A DNA stretch of 64,000 nt. Source: DATCRE01 sp964235605 (GTDB lineage Bacteria > Bacteroidota > Bacteroidia > Cytophagales > Cyclobacteriaceae). The notes under the pieces were generated by a model. It did not search any database and was not told where the DNA came from. It saw only the letters and a list, made by a program, of their open reading frames with translations. This document shows, one piece after another, positions 8,425 through 16,735 of the stretch (positions are counted from its first letter, which is position 1; each line of letters begins with the position of its first letter). The position numbers were made by a program, and so were the translations under genes. The stretch lies in contig CAXSCR010000007.1 of the NCBI GenBank assembly GCA_964235605.1, forward strand, positions 1-64,000, given 5' to 3'.

Positions 8425-10623
8425 ATGGTTACGAATGATTTCAATGCTGATTTAAGAAATCCAATAATCCAGCAAACCCCCTCCGATTCAGGCGTAGCTT
8501 GCTTAGCTACTATTATTCAACACTATGGGGGAGAATATGCATTAGAAAAAATCAAAGAATTATGTAGCACTACTGCTAAAGGAACAACATTGTTAGGACT
8601 TTATAGAGCAGCACAACAACTGGGTTTCAATGTAAAAGGAGAAAGAATAGAAGATGTTAAAGATCTTCGAGAACTTCACGTTCCTGCCGTTCTACACGTA
8701 GAAAAGAATACGTTCAATTACTTTTTAGTTTTTTACGGCTACGATAACAAGAATGATAAATTTATAATAGGAGACCCCGCCAAGGGTATTGTGAATTATA
8801 CAGCCGAAAACCTGGAGCAGATCTGGCAAACAAAATCACTTCTGAAGCTGTCGCCTAATCAAACCTTTGTTAAGAAATCAATTGAAAAAGAACGGAAGAG
8901 AAAACTTTTATCAGACCTTATAAAAGAAGACTTAGACATTTGGGTTATCTCAACTTTTTTAGGTCTTGTCATTTCATTGATATGTCTGTCATCAGCTGTT
9001 TTTATTAAAAATTTCTTTGATGTAATACTTCCTTCCGGAAATCAACAGAAACGTATGCTAGACTTTCTGTGGATTGCGCTGATTATGCTAGTATATAGCG
9101 CAGTAGGGTATTGGAGAAATATAATGCGCGTACGCCACGGCATGCAATTTAACAGTCGTGTTGTGGAAAGGTTTTACAAAAGCCTATTACAACTACCTAA
9201 ATCGTTCTTTGACGCTAAAAAGGACAATGAGTTTTCTGCCAGAAGAAGAGATATCAAACTTTTACAAACAACCCTTGGAACTGTGTCTGTCGATATCGTT
9301 TCTGATGCTTTGCGTGTAATGATTCTACTAACAGCTTGCTTTACGTACAGTGCTACTATTGGGGCATTCGCGTTGAGCATCATTCCCATACATCTTTTCA
9401 TAATTCATTTGTTTAATGATAAGATATTAAGATCTCAAAAGAAAGTTATAGAAAGTAATGCGTTGGTTGAAGCGCATTATATGGAGAGCGTCAACAGCAT
9501 AACCGATATTAAGGCTTTAAACAAAGAAGATTTTTTTCAATCAGCACACAGAAATCTCTATGATAAATTTCAGAGAAAACAATTTCAGTTTAATAAATTA
9601 AAAATACAATTGACATTTACCTCTGAAGTTGTTAGCGTAATGGTGGTGGTTATGATATTTGGTCTCTCTTCAGAGATGGTATTAACCAAAGATTTAACCA
9701 TAGGCGAAATGGTAGCCCTATTCTTTATGTCAGGCTGTATCATTCACTCATTGAGCAGACTCGCAGCTAGCAACAGCATTATTCAAGAAGCATGGGTAGC
9801 ATTTAATAGATTGTATGAATTTGTTTCAACCCAATTAGAAAGTTTCACAACCAGTCCATTCTTAGAAACGCCAGAGGACAAATATCATTTCAACGAACAT
9901 TTTAGACTGAAGTTTAAAGACGTTTCGTTCCGCTTTCCCGGAAGAAAACAATTGCTAAGAAACGTTTCTTTTAAAGCCAAACGTGGTGAGATCATTTCTA
10001 TTCTTGGTGAAAGTGGAAGCGGTAAAACGACGCTTCTTCAAATACTCCAAAAATTTTACACACAAAAATCAGGTAAAATTGAAGTCAACAGCATTGACCT
10101 AGCTAAGCTTCCATCTAAGGAGTGGCGTAACATGGTGGGTGTTGTGCCACAAGAAGTAAAGATTTTTAACAACAACCTCTTACATAACCTCACGCTAAGC
10201 GATCATCCGGAAGATATAGATGATGTTATCGAGTTTTGTAACCGCTACGGATTTTCGCCCTACTTTGAAAGTTTAAAGCAAAGTTACCTAACCATACTTG
10301 GTGATGACGGAATTAATATTTCTGAAGGGCAAAAACAATTGGTAGCATTGGCAAGGGCATTATATAGAAAACCTCAGCTTCTCATATTAGATGATGCTAC
10401 ATCAGCGATGGATAGCAAAATGGAAAAATTTGTATTTGATCTGCTTCAAAAATTAAAAACCAGCATGGCGATAATATATCTAACCCATAGAGCAGCGATA
10501 GCTCAAAAAACGGATCATATCTTTATTCTTGAAGAAGGGGAAATAACTGCATCTGGTACGCCTGAAGAACTAAGACATAGCGAAAATACTTTTAGCAAAT
10601 CCGTAAGAGAGTTTACGTTTTGA
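8425..10623 (+). CDS. ABC exporter with a degenerate (non-peptidase) C39 domain
   Basis: A 732-residue half-transporter with the layout of bacteriocin or type-1-secretion exporters. Residues 10-135 align with peptidase family C39, but the catalytic Cys of the DCG motif is Ser22 (SDSGVACLA) and the catalytic His is Tyr99 (NYFLVF). Only the Asp (IGDPAKG, Asp117) is kept. It therefore looks like a C39-like binding domain, as in HlyB, rather than a leader peptidase. Residues 165-450 are the membrane domain. The nucleotide-binding domain has Walker A GESGSGKTT (Lys534), signature ISEGQ and Walker B LLILDDATS, where Asp657 replaces the usual catalytic Glu; the THR H-loop is present. No adaptor, TolC-like or substrate gene adjoins it. 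Confidence 0.9.
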   Translation: MVTNDFNADLRNPIIQQTPSDSGVACLATIIQHYGGEYALEKIKELCSTTAKGTTLLGLYRAAQQLGFNVKGERIEDVKDLRELHVPAVLHVEKNTFNYFLVFYGYDNKNDKFIIGDPAKGIVNYTAENLEQIWQTKSLLKLSPNQTFVKKSIEKERKRKLLSDLIKEDLDIWVISTFLGLVISLICLSSAVFIKNFFDVILPSGNQQKRMLDFLWIALIMLVYSAVGYWRNIMRVRHGMQFNSRVVERFYKSLLQLPKSFFDAKKDNEFSARRRDIKLLQTTLGTVSVDIVSDALRVMILLTACFTYSATIGAFALSIIPIHLFIIHLFNDKILRSQKKVIESNALVEAHYMESVNSITDIKALNKEDFFQSAHRNLYDKFQRKQFQFNKLKIQLTFTSEVVSVMVVVMIFGLSSEMVLTKDLTIGEMVALFFMSGCIIHSLSRLAASNSIIQEAWVAFNRLYEFVSTQLESFTTSPFLETPEDKYHFNEHFRLKFKDVSFRFPGRKQLLRNVSFKAKRGEIISILGESGSGKTTLLQILQKFYTQKSGKIEVNSIDLAKLPSKEWRNMVGVVPQEVKIFNNNLLHNLTLSDHPEDIDDVIEFCNRYGFSPYFESLKQSYLTILGDDGINISEGQKQLVALARALYRKPQLLILDDATSAMDSKMEKFVFDLLQKLKTSMAIIYLTHRAAIAQKTDHIFILEEGEITASGTPEELRHSENTFSKSVREFTF

Positions 10624-10987
10624 TAAAATAAAATTTGACTATTTGCTTGATGTGCTAATAACCAAATTACATTAAAGTATCGCAACCTTGTACAAATCAA
10701 TAGAAGGATTTCGCCAACAAGGCATGTTGGTTCTTTCTGTATCAGCCTTACGCCTTTGCGCAGTTCATAGATAATGCGCGAACACATGTATATTTTTTCA
10801 TAGTAAAATTGCAGGCGCAAATTTAGCGCGGCCTACACTTTCGCACGAGGTGATCATTTTGACTCCCGCGCAATAGCAACACTTTTTAGGACTGAAAGCG
10901 GATACTCATAAAGTAAAATAATTAACTCTTCTTGCGATATTGTTATTGAATATTTCTCGATATTCAGAGCTTATATCTCAAGCATTT
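10624..10987. other. Intergenic region before the alpha-2-macroglobulin gene
   Basis: About 360 bp without a supported gene. It contains a short hairpin followed by a T-rich stretch (10714-10737), probably the end of the ABC transcript. No clear Bacteroidota-type promoter was found for the gene at 10988. The TTG-initiated extension from 10940 is in frame but I do not favour it, since the ATG at 10988 starts directly at the basic-plus-hydrophobic anchor. Confidence 0.5.
10714..10737 (+). terminator. Possible intrinsic terminator after the ABC exporter gene
   Basis: CCAACA and TGTTGG form a perfect 6-bp stem with loop AGGCA, followed by TTCTTTC. The stem is short and the T-run is interrupted, so this is only a moderate candidate. 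Confidence 0.35.
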
Positions 10988-13900
10988 ATGAAGCTCCCCT
11001 TAAAAAAAATAGCCATGGGTGTTGTGGCTACACTTGTTGCTGCGTTTGGCATTTTCTATTTCACTAATACAAAAGGCAAAAAGCCAAGTCCAACTTACAT
11101 AGACCCTGCGTTTAGCGAGTATATATCATCGTATACAGCAGGCGTTGTCTCATCCTCCTCAACCATCAGAATTCTTCTTGCAAAAGATGGGGTTGATAGC
11201 ACCTTAATCGGACAAGACACTGATGTGAAACTTTTTGATTTTAGTCCCAATATAAAAGGCAAAACAATCTGGCTCGACAAACGAACCGTTGAATTCACCC
11301 CTGCAGAACGACTTACCTCCGGGCAAGTTTATGAGGTTGTGTTCAAACTATCAAAGTTGTTTGAGGTCCCTAAACAGCTAGGTGATTTTGAATATACGTT
11401 TCAAACCATGCCTCAAAATTTTGAGATGACCATCGACAACATTCGGCCGTATGTTAAAACTGAATTAACGCACCAAAAAGTCGAAGGCACTTTGTTAACT
11501 GCAGACTATGCAGAAAGTGCCGCGGTAGAAACGATGATGACTGCCGATCAAGAAGGCAAAACGTTGAAAGTAAGTTGGCAACATAGTGGTGAAGGCAAGC
11601 AACATCTTTTTGTAGTTGAAGAGGTGGCCAGAAAAGAAGCTGCCAGTGTGGTTAATGTATCCATTAATGGAAAAAGTTTAGGTGTTAACAATGTAATAGC
11701 CCATCCCATTGAAATTCCATCGCTAAGTGATTTCAAATTAATGAATTCTAAAGTCGTACAGAATCCCAACCAATATGTTGTTCTTCAATTTTCTGATCCC
11801 CTAAAAGAAAAACAAGAACTTAACGGATTAATCACCATAGGAGAAGAAAACTTAACATTAGATTTTGATATCCATGACAATGAAATTTGGGTTTACCCGC
11901 CCGTGCGCCAAGCTGGTACAAAAACAATTTCTATAGCAGCGGGCATTCACAATATCAACGATTACAGAATGAAGGACGCTTCTTCAACCGAAGTCGTTTT
12001 CGAGCAACTAAGACCCGAAGTTCGCTTTACAGGAAAAGGAGTTATACTTCCTTCAACCAATGGATTAATACTTCCCTTCGAAGCCGTTAATTTAAAATCT
12101 GTTGACATTACGGTAATGAAGGTGTTTGAAAATAACATTTTACAGTTTTTACAAGTCAACAACCTTACGGGTAATGCTCAGTTGCACCGTGTTGGCAAAC
12201 GTGTGCTCAGAAAAAATATTCAATTAGACAACACGGGCATCACAGATCTTGGCAAATGGAATCGCTACACGCTCGATCTAGCGCAATTGATAAACACAGA
12301 ACCAGGCGCCATCTATGAAATAAAAATGAGCTTTAAGAAAACCTACTCTTCGTATGCTTGTGAAGGCGGAGAAACATCAGAAGACATGGTAGAGCTCGAT
12401 GCCGATGATGAGGAGTATAATGAAGGCTATCGTGAAGAATATTATGACGGTGATGGCGAATACTACTATGAAGAAGATTATGATTGGGAGAAACGGGNNN
12501 NNNNNNNGGAGGATCCGTGCAACTCATCTTACTATACCTCGAGTAAAAATATTACGAAGAATGTTTTAGCTTCTGATCTAGGCTTACTTGCAAAAATCGG
12601 TGACAATGGAAACACAACCATCGTTGTCAACGATCTTAAAACAACGCAACCCATGAGTGGGATAACGCTCGAGTTTTACGATTTCCAGCAACAATTAATG
12701 GGCACTCAGTCTACAGGCTCTGATGGCATTGCAACATTCACTTCGAAACACCCACCCTTTGCAGTGATTGCAAAAAGTGGCGCGCAACGAGGCTATCTCC
12801 GTTTGGTTGATGGAGAATCTGTTTCCCTTAGTGGATTTGATGTTTCAGGGGAGTATGTAGCGAAAGGACTAAAAGGTTTCATTTATGGAGATCGTGGTGT
12901 GTGGCGACCTGGTGATTCGTTATTCTTAAGTTTTATACTTGAGGATAGAAATAAAACATTGCCCGCTACTCACCCTGTAGTATTTGAATTACAAAATCCG
13001 CAAGGTGTAGTGACTAACCGCCAGGTAAAAGCAACTTCTGAAAACGGATTCTACAAATTTGCTACCTCAACTTCGTCTGATGCACCCACTGGTAATTGGG
13101 CAGCTCACATAAAAGTTGGCGGCGCTGATTTTAATCAGATGGTAAAAATTGAAACGATAAAGCCAAACCGTCTTAAAATCAGCTTGGACTTTGGAGCTGA
13201 AAAACTTACTAGTTCTTCAGTTACCGGTAACCTTGAAGTTAAATGGTTGCACGGTGCACCAGGTAAGAATCTGAAAGCCCAATTCGAAGTCACCTTACTA
13301 AAAGCCAATACCACTTTTGACAAATACGAAGATTACGTGTTTGAAAGCCCGAATAGTTTTCCCGCAGAGACGCAATCAGTGTTTGAAGGATCTACTGATG
13401 CAGAGGGCAACGCAACCTTTAATGCAACACTTGCGACAGCGAACTCTAAGCCCGGTTTTATGACAGCCGTCTTCCGTGGAAAAGTATTCGAAGAAAGTGG
13501 AAATTTTAGCATAGATCGTTTCAGCCTCCCCTACTATCCTTATGAATCATACGCAGGATTAAAGACGCCTAAAGGTGAAGAATACAGTGGCATGCTCTAC
13601 ACGGATACCTTGCACCGGGTAAATGTTGTCTTCCTTGATATAGAAGGTAAACCAGTTGCTCGCAATGGTATAGAAATAAGCATGTATCGACTTGAGCGTT
13701 ATTGGTGGTGGGATAATTCGCAAGACAACATTGCCAATTATATTGAAAGCAATGCTTCAACACGCATTAGCTCAGGTAAATTGAATGCGCCTAATGGTAA
13801 GGCAAGCTGGACGTTCAAAGTACCATCAGCTGATTGGGGAACATACTATATAAAAGTTTGTGATCCTGTTTCAGGACACTGTACAAGCCAAACGGTTTAT

Positions 13901-16594
13901 ATCGATCAGCCAGGGTACTATGGCCGGTATAGCAGAGGTGAAGAAAAAGGTGGCGTTACAAGACTTACGTTCTCTGCCGACAAAACGAAATATAATGTAG
14001 GAGAGAAAATAAACTTAACCATACCAGGCAGCACACAAGGCCGCGCATTGGTATCTGTGGAAAATGGAAGCAAGTTACTTAAGACTTACTGGGTTGAAAC
14101 ACAAAAAGGTGATACCAAATTCTCTATCGATGTTACGGTAGAGATGACGCCCAATATTTTCTTAAGCGTTAGCCTATTGCAACCCCATTCACAAACAACA
14201 AACGATCTTCCAATAAGAATGTATGGTGTCATTCCCATTGGCGTGGAAGATCCTAACACGCACCTTCAACCTGTTATCAGTATGCCAGAAGAATTAGAAC
14301 CTGGCCAAGAAGTAACGATTAAGGTTTCTGAAAAAGCAAATCGCAAAATGACCTTTACCTTGGCCATGGTTGACGAAGGTTTACTCGACATAACAAAATT
14401 TAAAACACCCGAACCTTGGAAGAGATTCTACGCACGTGAAGCGTTGGGTGTAAAGACATGGGATGTATATGACCAAGTGATGGGTGCATTTGGATCTCGC
14501 ATTGAACGCCTACTTGCTGTCGGTGGTGATGGTGAAACAAGTGCTAAGGAAGAAGATCCACGCGCTAATCGTTTTAAACCGGTTGTTAAATTTTTTGGTC
14601 CCATCACACTTGATGCGGGTGATACCAAAGAATTAAAATTCACCATGCCGCAATATGTTGGCTCTGTAAAAACTATGATTGTAGCAGGCTATGAAGGTGC
14701 CTATGGCAATACGGAGCAAGTAACACCTGTACGCAAACCACTTATGGTGCTTGCCACACTTCCCCGTGTATTAGGTCCTGAGGAAACCGTAAGACTTCCA
14801 ATAACAATTTTTACGCAAGACAAGCAAATAAAAAATATAAAAATCGAAGTAAAGGCCACCGGTCCGTTATCACTAACTAACGGATCAAGTAAAAATGTTA
14901 CCATGACTGAATCAGGTGATCTTACTGTAGATTTTGATCTCGCGGTAAAGTCAGAAACTGGCATAGGGAAAATTATTGTAACGGCATCTTCCGGACAGAT
15001 TAAATCAACTGATGAAATTGAAATAGAGATTCGTAATCCTAATCCACCAGTGACGCAAGCAACAGAAATGTTTTTAGAAGCTGGCAAATCATGGGATAGT
15101 TCATTAATACCGATAGGCGTTGCAGGAACAAATACAGCAACACTAGAAGTATCTACAATTCCCTCAATCAACCTGGGTTACAGATTGCGCTACCTAATTG
15201 AATATCCACATGGATGCATTGAACAAACTACCTCTGCAGCCTTTCCACAACTATATCTGGATGTGGTCAAAAATTTAACAGACGCTGAAAAGAACAGAAC
15301 AAAATTCAATGTAACAAAGGCTATAGAGCGCTTAAAGATGTTTATAACACGTGATGGTGGCTTTGCCTACTGGCCCGGTGAAAATGACGCTGATAGCTGG
15401 GGATCAACCTATGCAGGGCATTTCATGATCGAGGCCGAAGCCATGGGCTACTTCGTACCATCGGATATGATAAAGCGTTGGAAGAAATATCAACGCAGCA
15501 AAGCTGTTGAATGGAGAAGAAGCACATACAAAAATGATCGTTGGTATCAGAGCACCGATCTTAATCAAGCTTATCGTCTGTATACTTTGGCATTAGCCGG
15601 GGCAGCAGAGCTTGGCGCGATGAACAGATTGCGTGAATTAAATGATCTGCCAATACAAGCTAAGTGGATGCTCGCTGCAGCGTATGTGAAAGCAGGTCAA
15701 GTTGATGCTGCTAAAACCATTGTCTCAAATCTTACCATGTCAATAAAACCTTATCAGGAATTGGCCTATACATACGGAAGTGACTTGCGTGATAAAGCAA
15801 TCATTTTAGAAACACTTGTCTTATTGAACGAGCGAGCTAAAGGATTTGAATTACTAAAAAATATTTCAAAGTCATTAAGTGATCAGCAATATTGGATGAG
15901 CACACAAACTATAGCGTACTGTTTAAAAGCGGTTGGCATGTTTGTATCTAGCGAAAAACGTGGCGAGTTAAAATTCAACTACACATACAATGGAGAAACT
16001 ATTAATGCAGCTACTGATCTACCGTTATCACAAGTTCCGCTTGATATAAAAGGTGTTCAGCGATCTTCCATAAAAGTGAGCAACACAAGCAAAGGCAGTC
16101 TGTTTGTACGCGTAGTAAATACCGGAACTCCCGCACGAGGAAAAGAAGAAGATGGTCAAACTGCCTTGTCCATTACCACACGTTACATCGACGCAAAGGG
16201 AAATAACGTTGATCCAACTAAATTAGAACAAGGCGCAGAATTCCTCGCAGAAGTCAGTGTTAAAAATCCAGGCCTCCGCGGTGAGTATAGAAACATGGCG
16301 TTGACTCAAATTTTTCCATCAGGTTGGGAAATAAATAACCTCAGACTTACAGATGATGAAACTACGCAACGGACAGATAGAGGAGATTATCAGGATATTA
16401 GAGATGATCGTGTTTATACCTATTTTGGACTTAACGCCGGCAAAACAAGAATCTTTACAGTGCTACTTACCGCGAGCTATACAGGATCTTACTATCTCCC
16501 GGCAATAAGTTGTGAAGCAATGTATGATAACAGCATCTACGCACGTGTAAAAGGCCAGCCGGTTGAAGTTATTAAACCATTGGGTGTTCAATAG
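10988..16594 (+). CDS. Bacterial alpha-2-macroglobulin, thioester type
   Basis: This is a giant protease-trap protein (1868 residues from the ATG at 10988) expected in the periplasm. It starts with a basic segment and a membrane helix (about residues 8-26) without a lipobox Cys, so it is probably anchored in the inner membrane rather than lipidated. Macroglobulin-type beta domains follow. The A2M domain region near GPITLDAGDTKELKFTMPQY precedes the thioester domain, whose motif HGCIEQ (Cys1410, Gln1413) is intact and should form the reactive thioester. pbpC follows 141 bp downstream, the same pairing as yfhM-pbpC in E. coli. Near residues 477-503 lies an acidic Tyr-rich stretch that runs into a ten-N gap. 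The frame is kept across the gap, so the gene is probably intact, but its true length there is unknown. Confidence 0.92.
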   Translation: MKLPLKKIAMGVVATLVAAFGIFYFTNTKGKKPSPTYIDPAFSEYISSYTAGVVSSSSTIRILLAKDGVDSTLIGQDTDVKLFDFSPNIKGKTIWLDKRTVEFTPAERLTSGQVYEVVFKLSKLFEVPKQLGDFEYTFQTMPQNFEMTIDNIRPYVKTELTHQKVEGTLLTADYAESAAVETMMTADQEGKTLKVSWQHSGEGKQHLFVVEEVARKEAASVVNVSINGKSLGVNNVIAHPIEIPSLSDFKLMNSKVVQNPNQYVVLQFSDPLKEKQELNGLITIGEENLTLDFDIHDNEIWVYPPVRQAGTKTISIAAGIHNINDYRMKDASSTEVVFEQLRPEVRFTGKGVILPSTNGLILPFEAVNLKSVDITVMKVFENNILQFLQVNNLTGNAQLHRVGKRVLRKNIQLDNTGITDLGKWNRYTLDLAQLINTEPGAIYEIKMSFKKTYSSYACEGGETSEDMVELDADDEEYNEGYREEYYDGDGEYYYEEDYDWEKRXXXXEDPCNSSYYTSSKNITKNVLASDLGLLAKIGDNGNTTIVVNDLKTTQPMSGITLEFYDFQQQLMGTQSTGSDGIATFTSKHPPFAVIAKSGAQRGYLRLVDGESVSLSGFDVSGEYVAKGLKGFIYGDRGVWRPGDSLFLSFILEDRNKTLPATHPVVFELQNPQGVVTNRQVKATSENGFYKFATSTSSDAPTGNWAAHIKVGGADFNQMVKIETIKPNRLKISLDFGAEKLTSSSVTGNLEVKWLHGAPGKNLKAQFEVTLLKANTTFDKYEDYVFESPNSFPAETQSVFEGSTDAEGNATFNATLATANSKPGFMTAVFRGKVFEESGNFSIDRFSLPYYPYESYAGLKTPKGEEYSGMLYTDTLHRVNVVFLDIEGKPVARNGIEISMYRLERYWWWDNSQDNIANYIESNASTRISSGKLNAPNGKASWTFKVPSADWGTYYIKVCDPVSGHCTSQTVYIDQPGYYGRYSRGEEKGGVTRLTFSADKTKYNVGEKINLTIPGSTQGRALVSVENGSKLLKTYWVETQKGDTKFSIDVTVEMTPNIFLSVSLLQPHSQTTNDLPIRMYGVIPIGVEDPNTHLQPVISMPEELEPGQEVTIKVSEKANRKMTFTLAMVDEGLLDITKFKTPEPWKRFYAREALGVKTWDVYDQVMGAFGSRIERLLAVGGDGETSAKEEDPRANRFKPVVKFFGPITLDAGDTKELKFTMPQYVGSVKTMIVAGYEGAYGNTEQVTPVRKPLMVLATLPRVLGPEETVRLPITIFTQDKQIKNIKIEVKATGPLSLTNGSSKNVTMTESGDLTVDFDLAVKSETGIGKIIVTASSGQIKSTDEIEIEIRNPNPPVTQATEMFLEAGKSWDSSLIPIGVAGTNTATLEVSTIPSINLGYRLRYLIEYPHGCIEQTTSAAFPQLYLDVVKNLTDAEKNRTKFNVTKAIERLKMFITRDGGFAYWPGENDADSWGSTYAGHFMIEAEAMGYFVPSDMIKRWKKYQRSKAVEWRRSTYKNDRWYQSTDLNQAYRLYTLALAGAAELGAMNRLRELNDLPIQAKWMLAAAYVKAGQVDAAKTIVSNLTMSIKPYQELAYTYGSDLRDKAIILETLVLLNERAKGFELLKNISKSLSDQQYWMSTQTIAYCLKAVGMFVSSEKRGELKFNYTYNGETINAATDLPLSQVPLDIKGVQRSSIKVSNTSKGSLFVRVVNTGTPARGKEEDGQTALSITTRYIDAKGNNVDPTKLEQGAEFLAEVSVKNPGLRGEYRNMALTQIFPSGWEINNLRLTDDETTQRTDRGDYQDIRDDRVYTYFGLNAGKTRIFTVLLTASYTGSYYLPAISCEAMYDNSIYARVKGQPVEVIKPLGVQ
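12498..12507. other. Assembly gap (10 N)
   Basis: Ten undetermined bases inside the alpha-2-macroglobulin gene, directly after a low-complexity stretch coding for Asp, Glu, Tyr and Gly. The reading frame continues on both sides. Ten is a common placeholder size, so the real gap may be longer. Confidence 0.98.
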
Positions 16595-16651
16595 CACTAA
16601 GACTAGAATTATAGCGTTAGCTCGCCGTAACTACATTTTATAATCTAACCA

Positions 16652-16682
16652 TAGGCCACTGTTAATCTAAGTCAGTGGCCTA
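16652..16682. terminator. Hairpin between the alpha-2-macroglobulin gene and pbpC
   Basis: TAGGCCACTG and CAGTGGCCTA form a perfect 10-bp stem around an 11-bp loop. There is no T-run directly after it, so it may be a pause, a processing site or a weak terminator that lowers pbpC expression relative to the upstream gene. Confidence 0.5.
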
Positions 16683-16735
16683 CATTTGGTAACTACAAAA
16701 TGACCCCACCGTTTTTATCGTTTAGCAATTGATAC

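Noticed and set aside
8425..10623. Bacteriocin processing exporter
   Set aside because: The catalytic Cys and His of the C39 domain are replaced and no double-glycine peptide gene was seen nearby.
10515..10820. 101-codon minus-strand frame across the end of the ABC gene
   Set aside because: Half of it is antisense to the ABC ATPase domain; the rest shows no family resemblance or start signal.
14701..15171. 156-codon open frame on the minus strand
   Set aside because: Antisense within the alpha-2-macroglobulin gene, where the plus-strand product is well supported.
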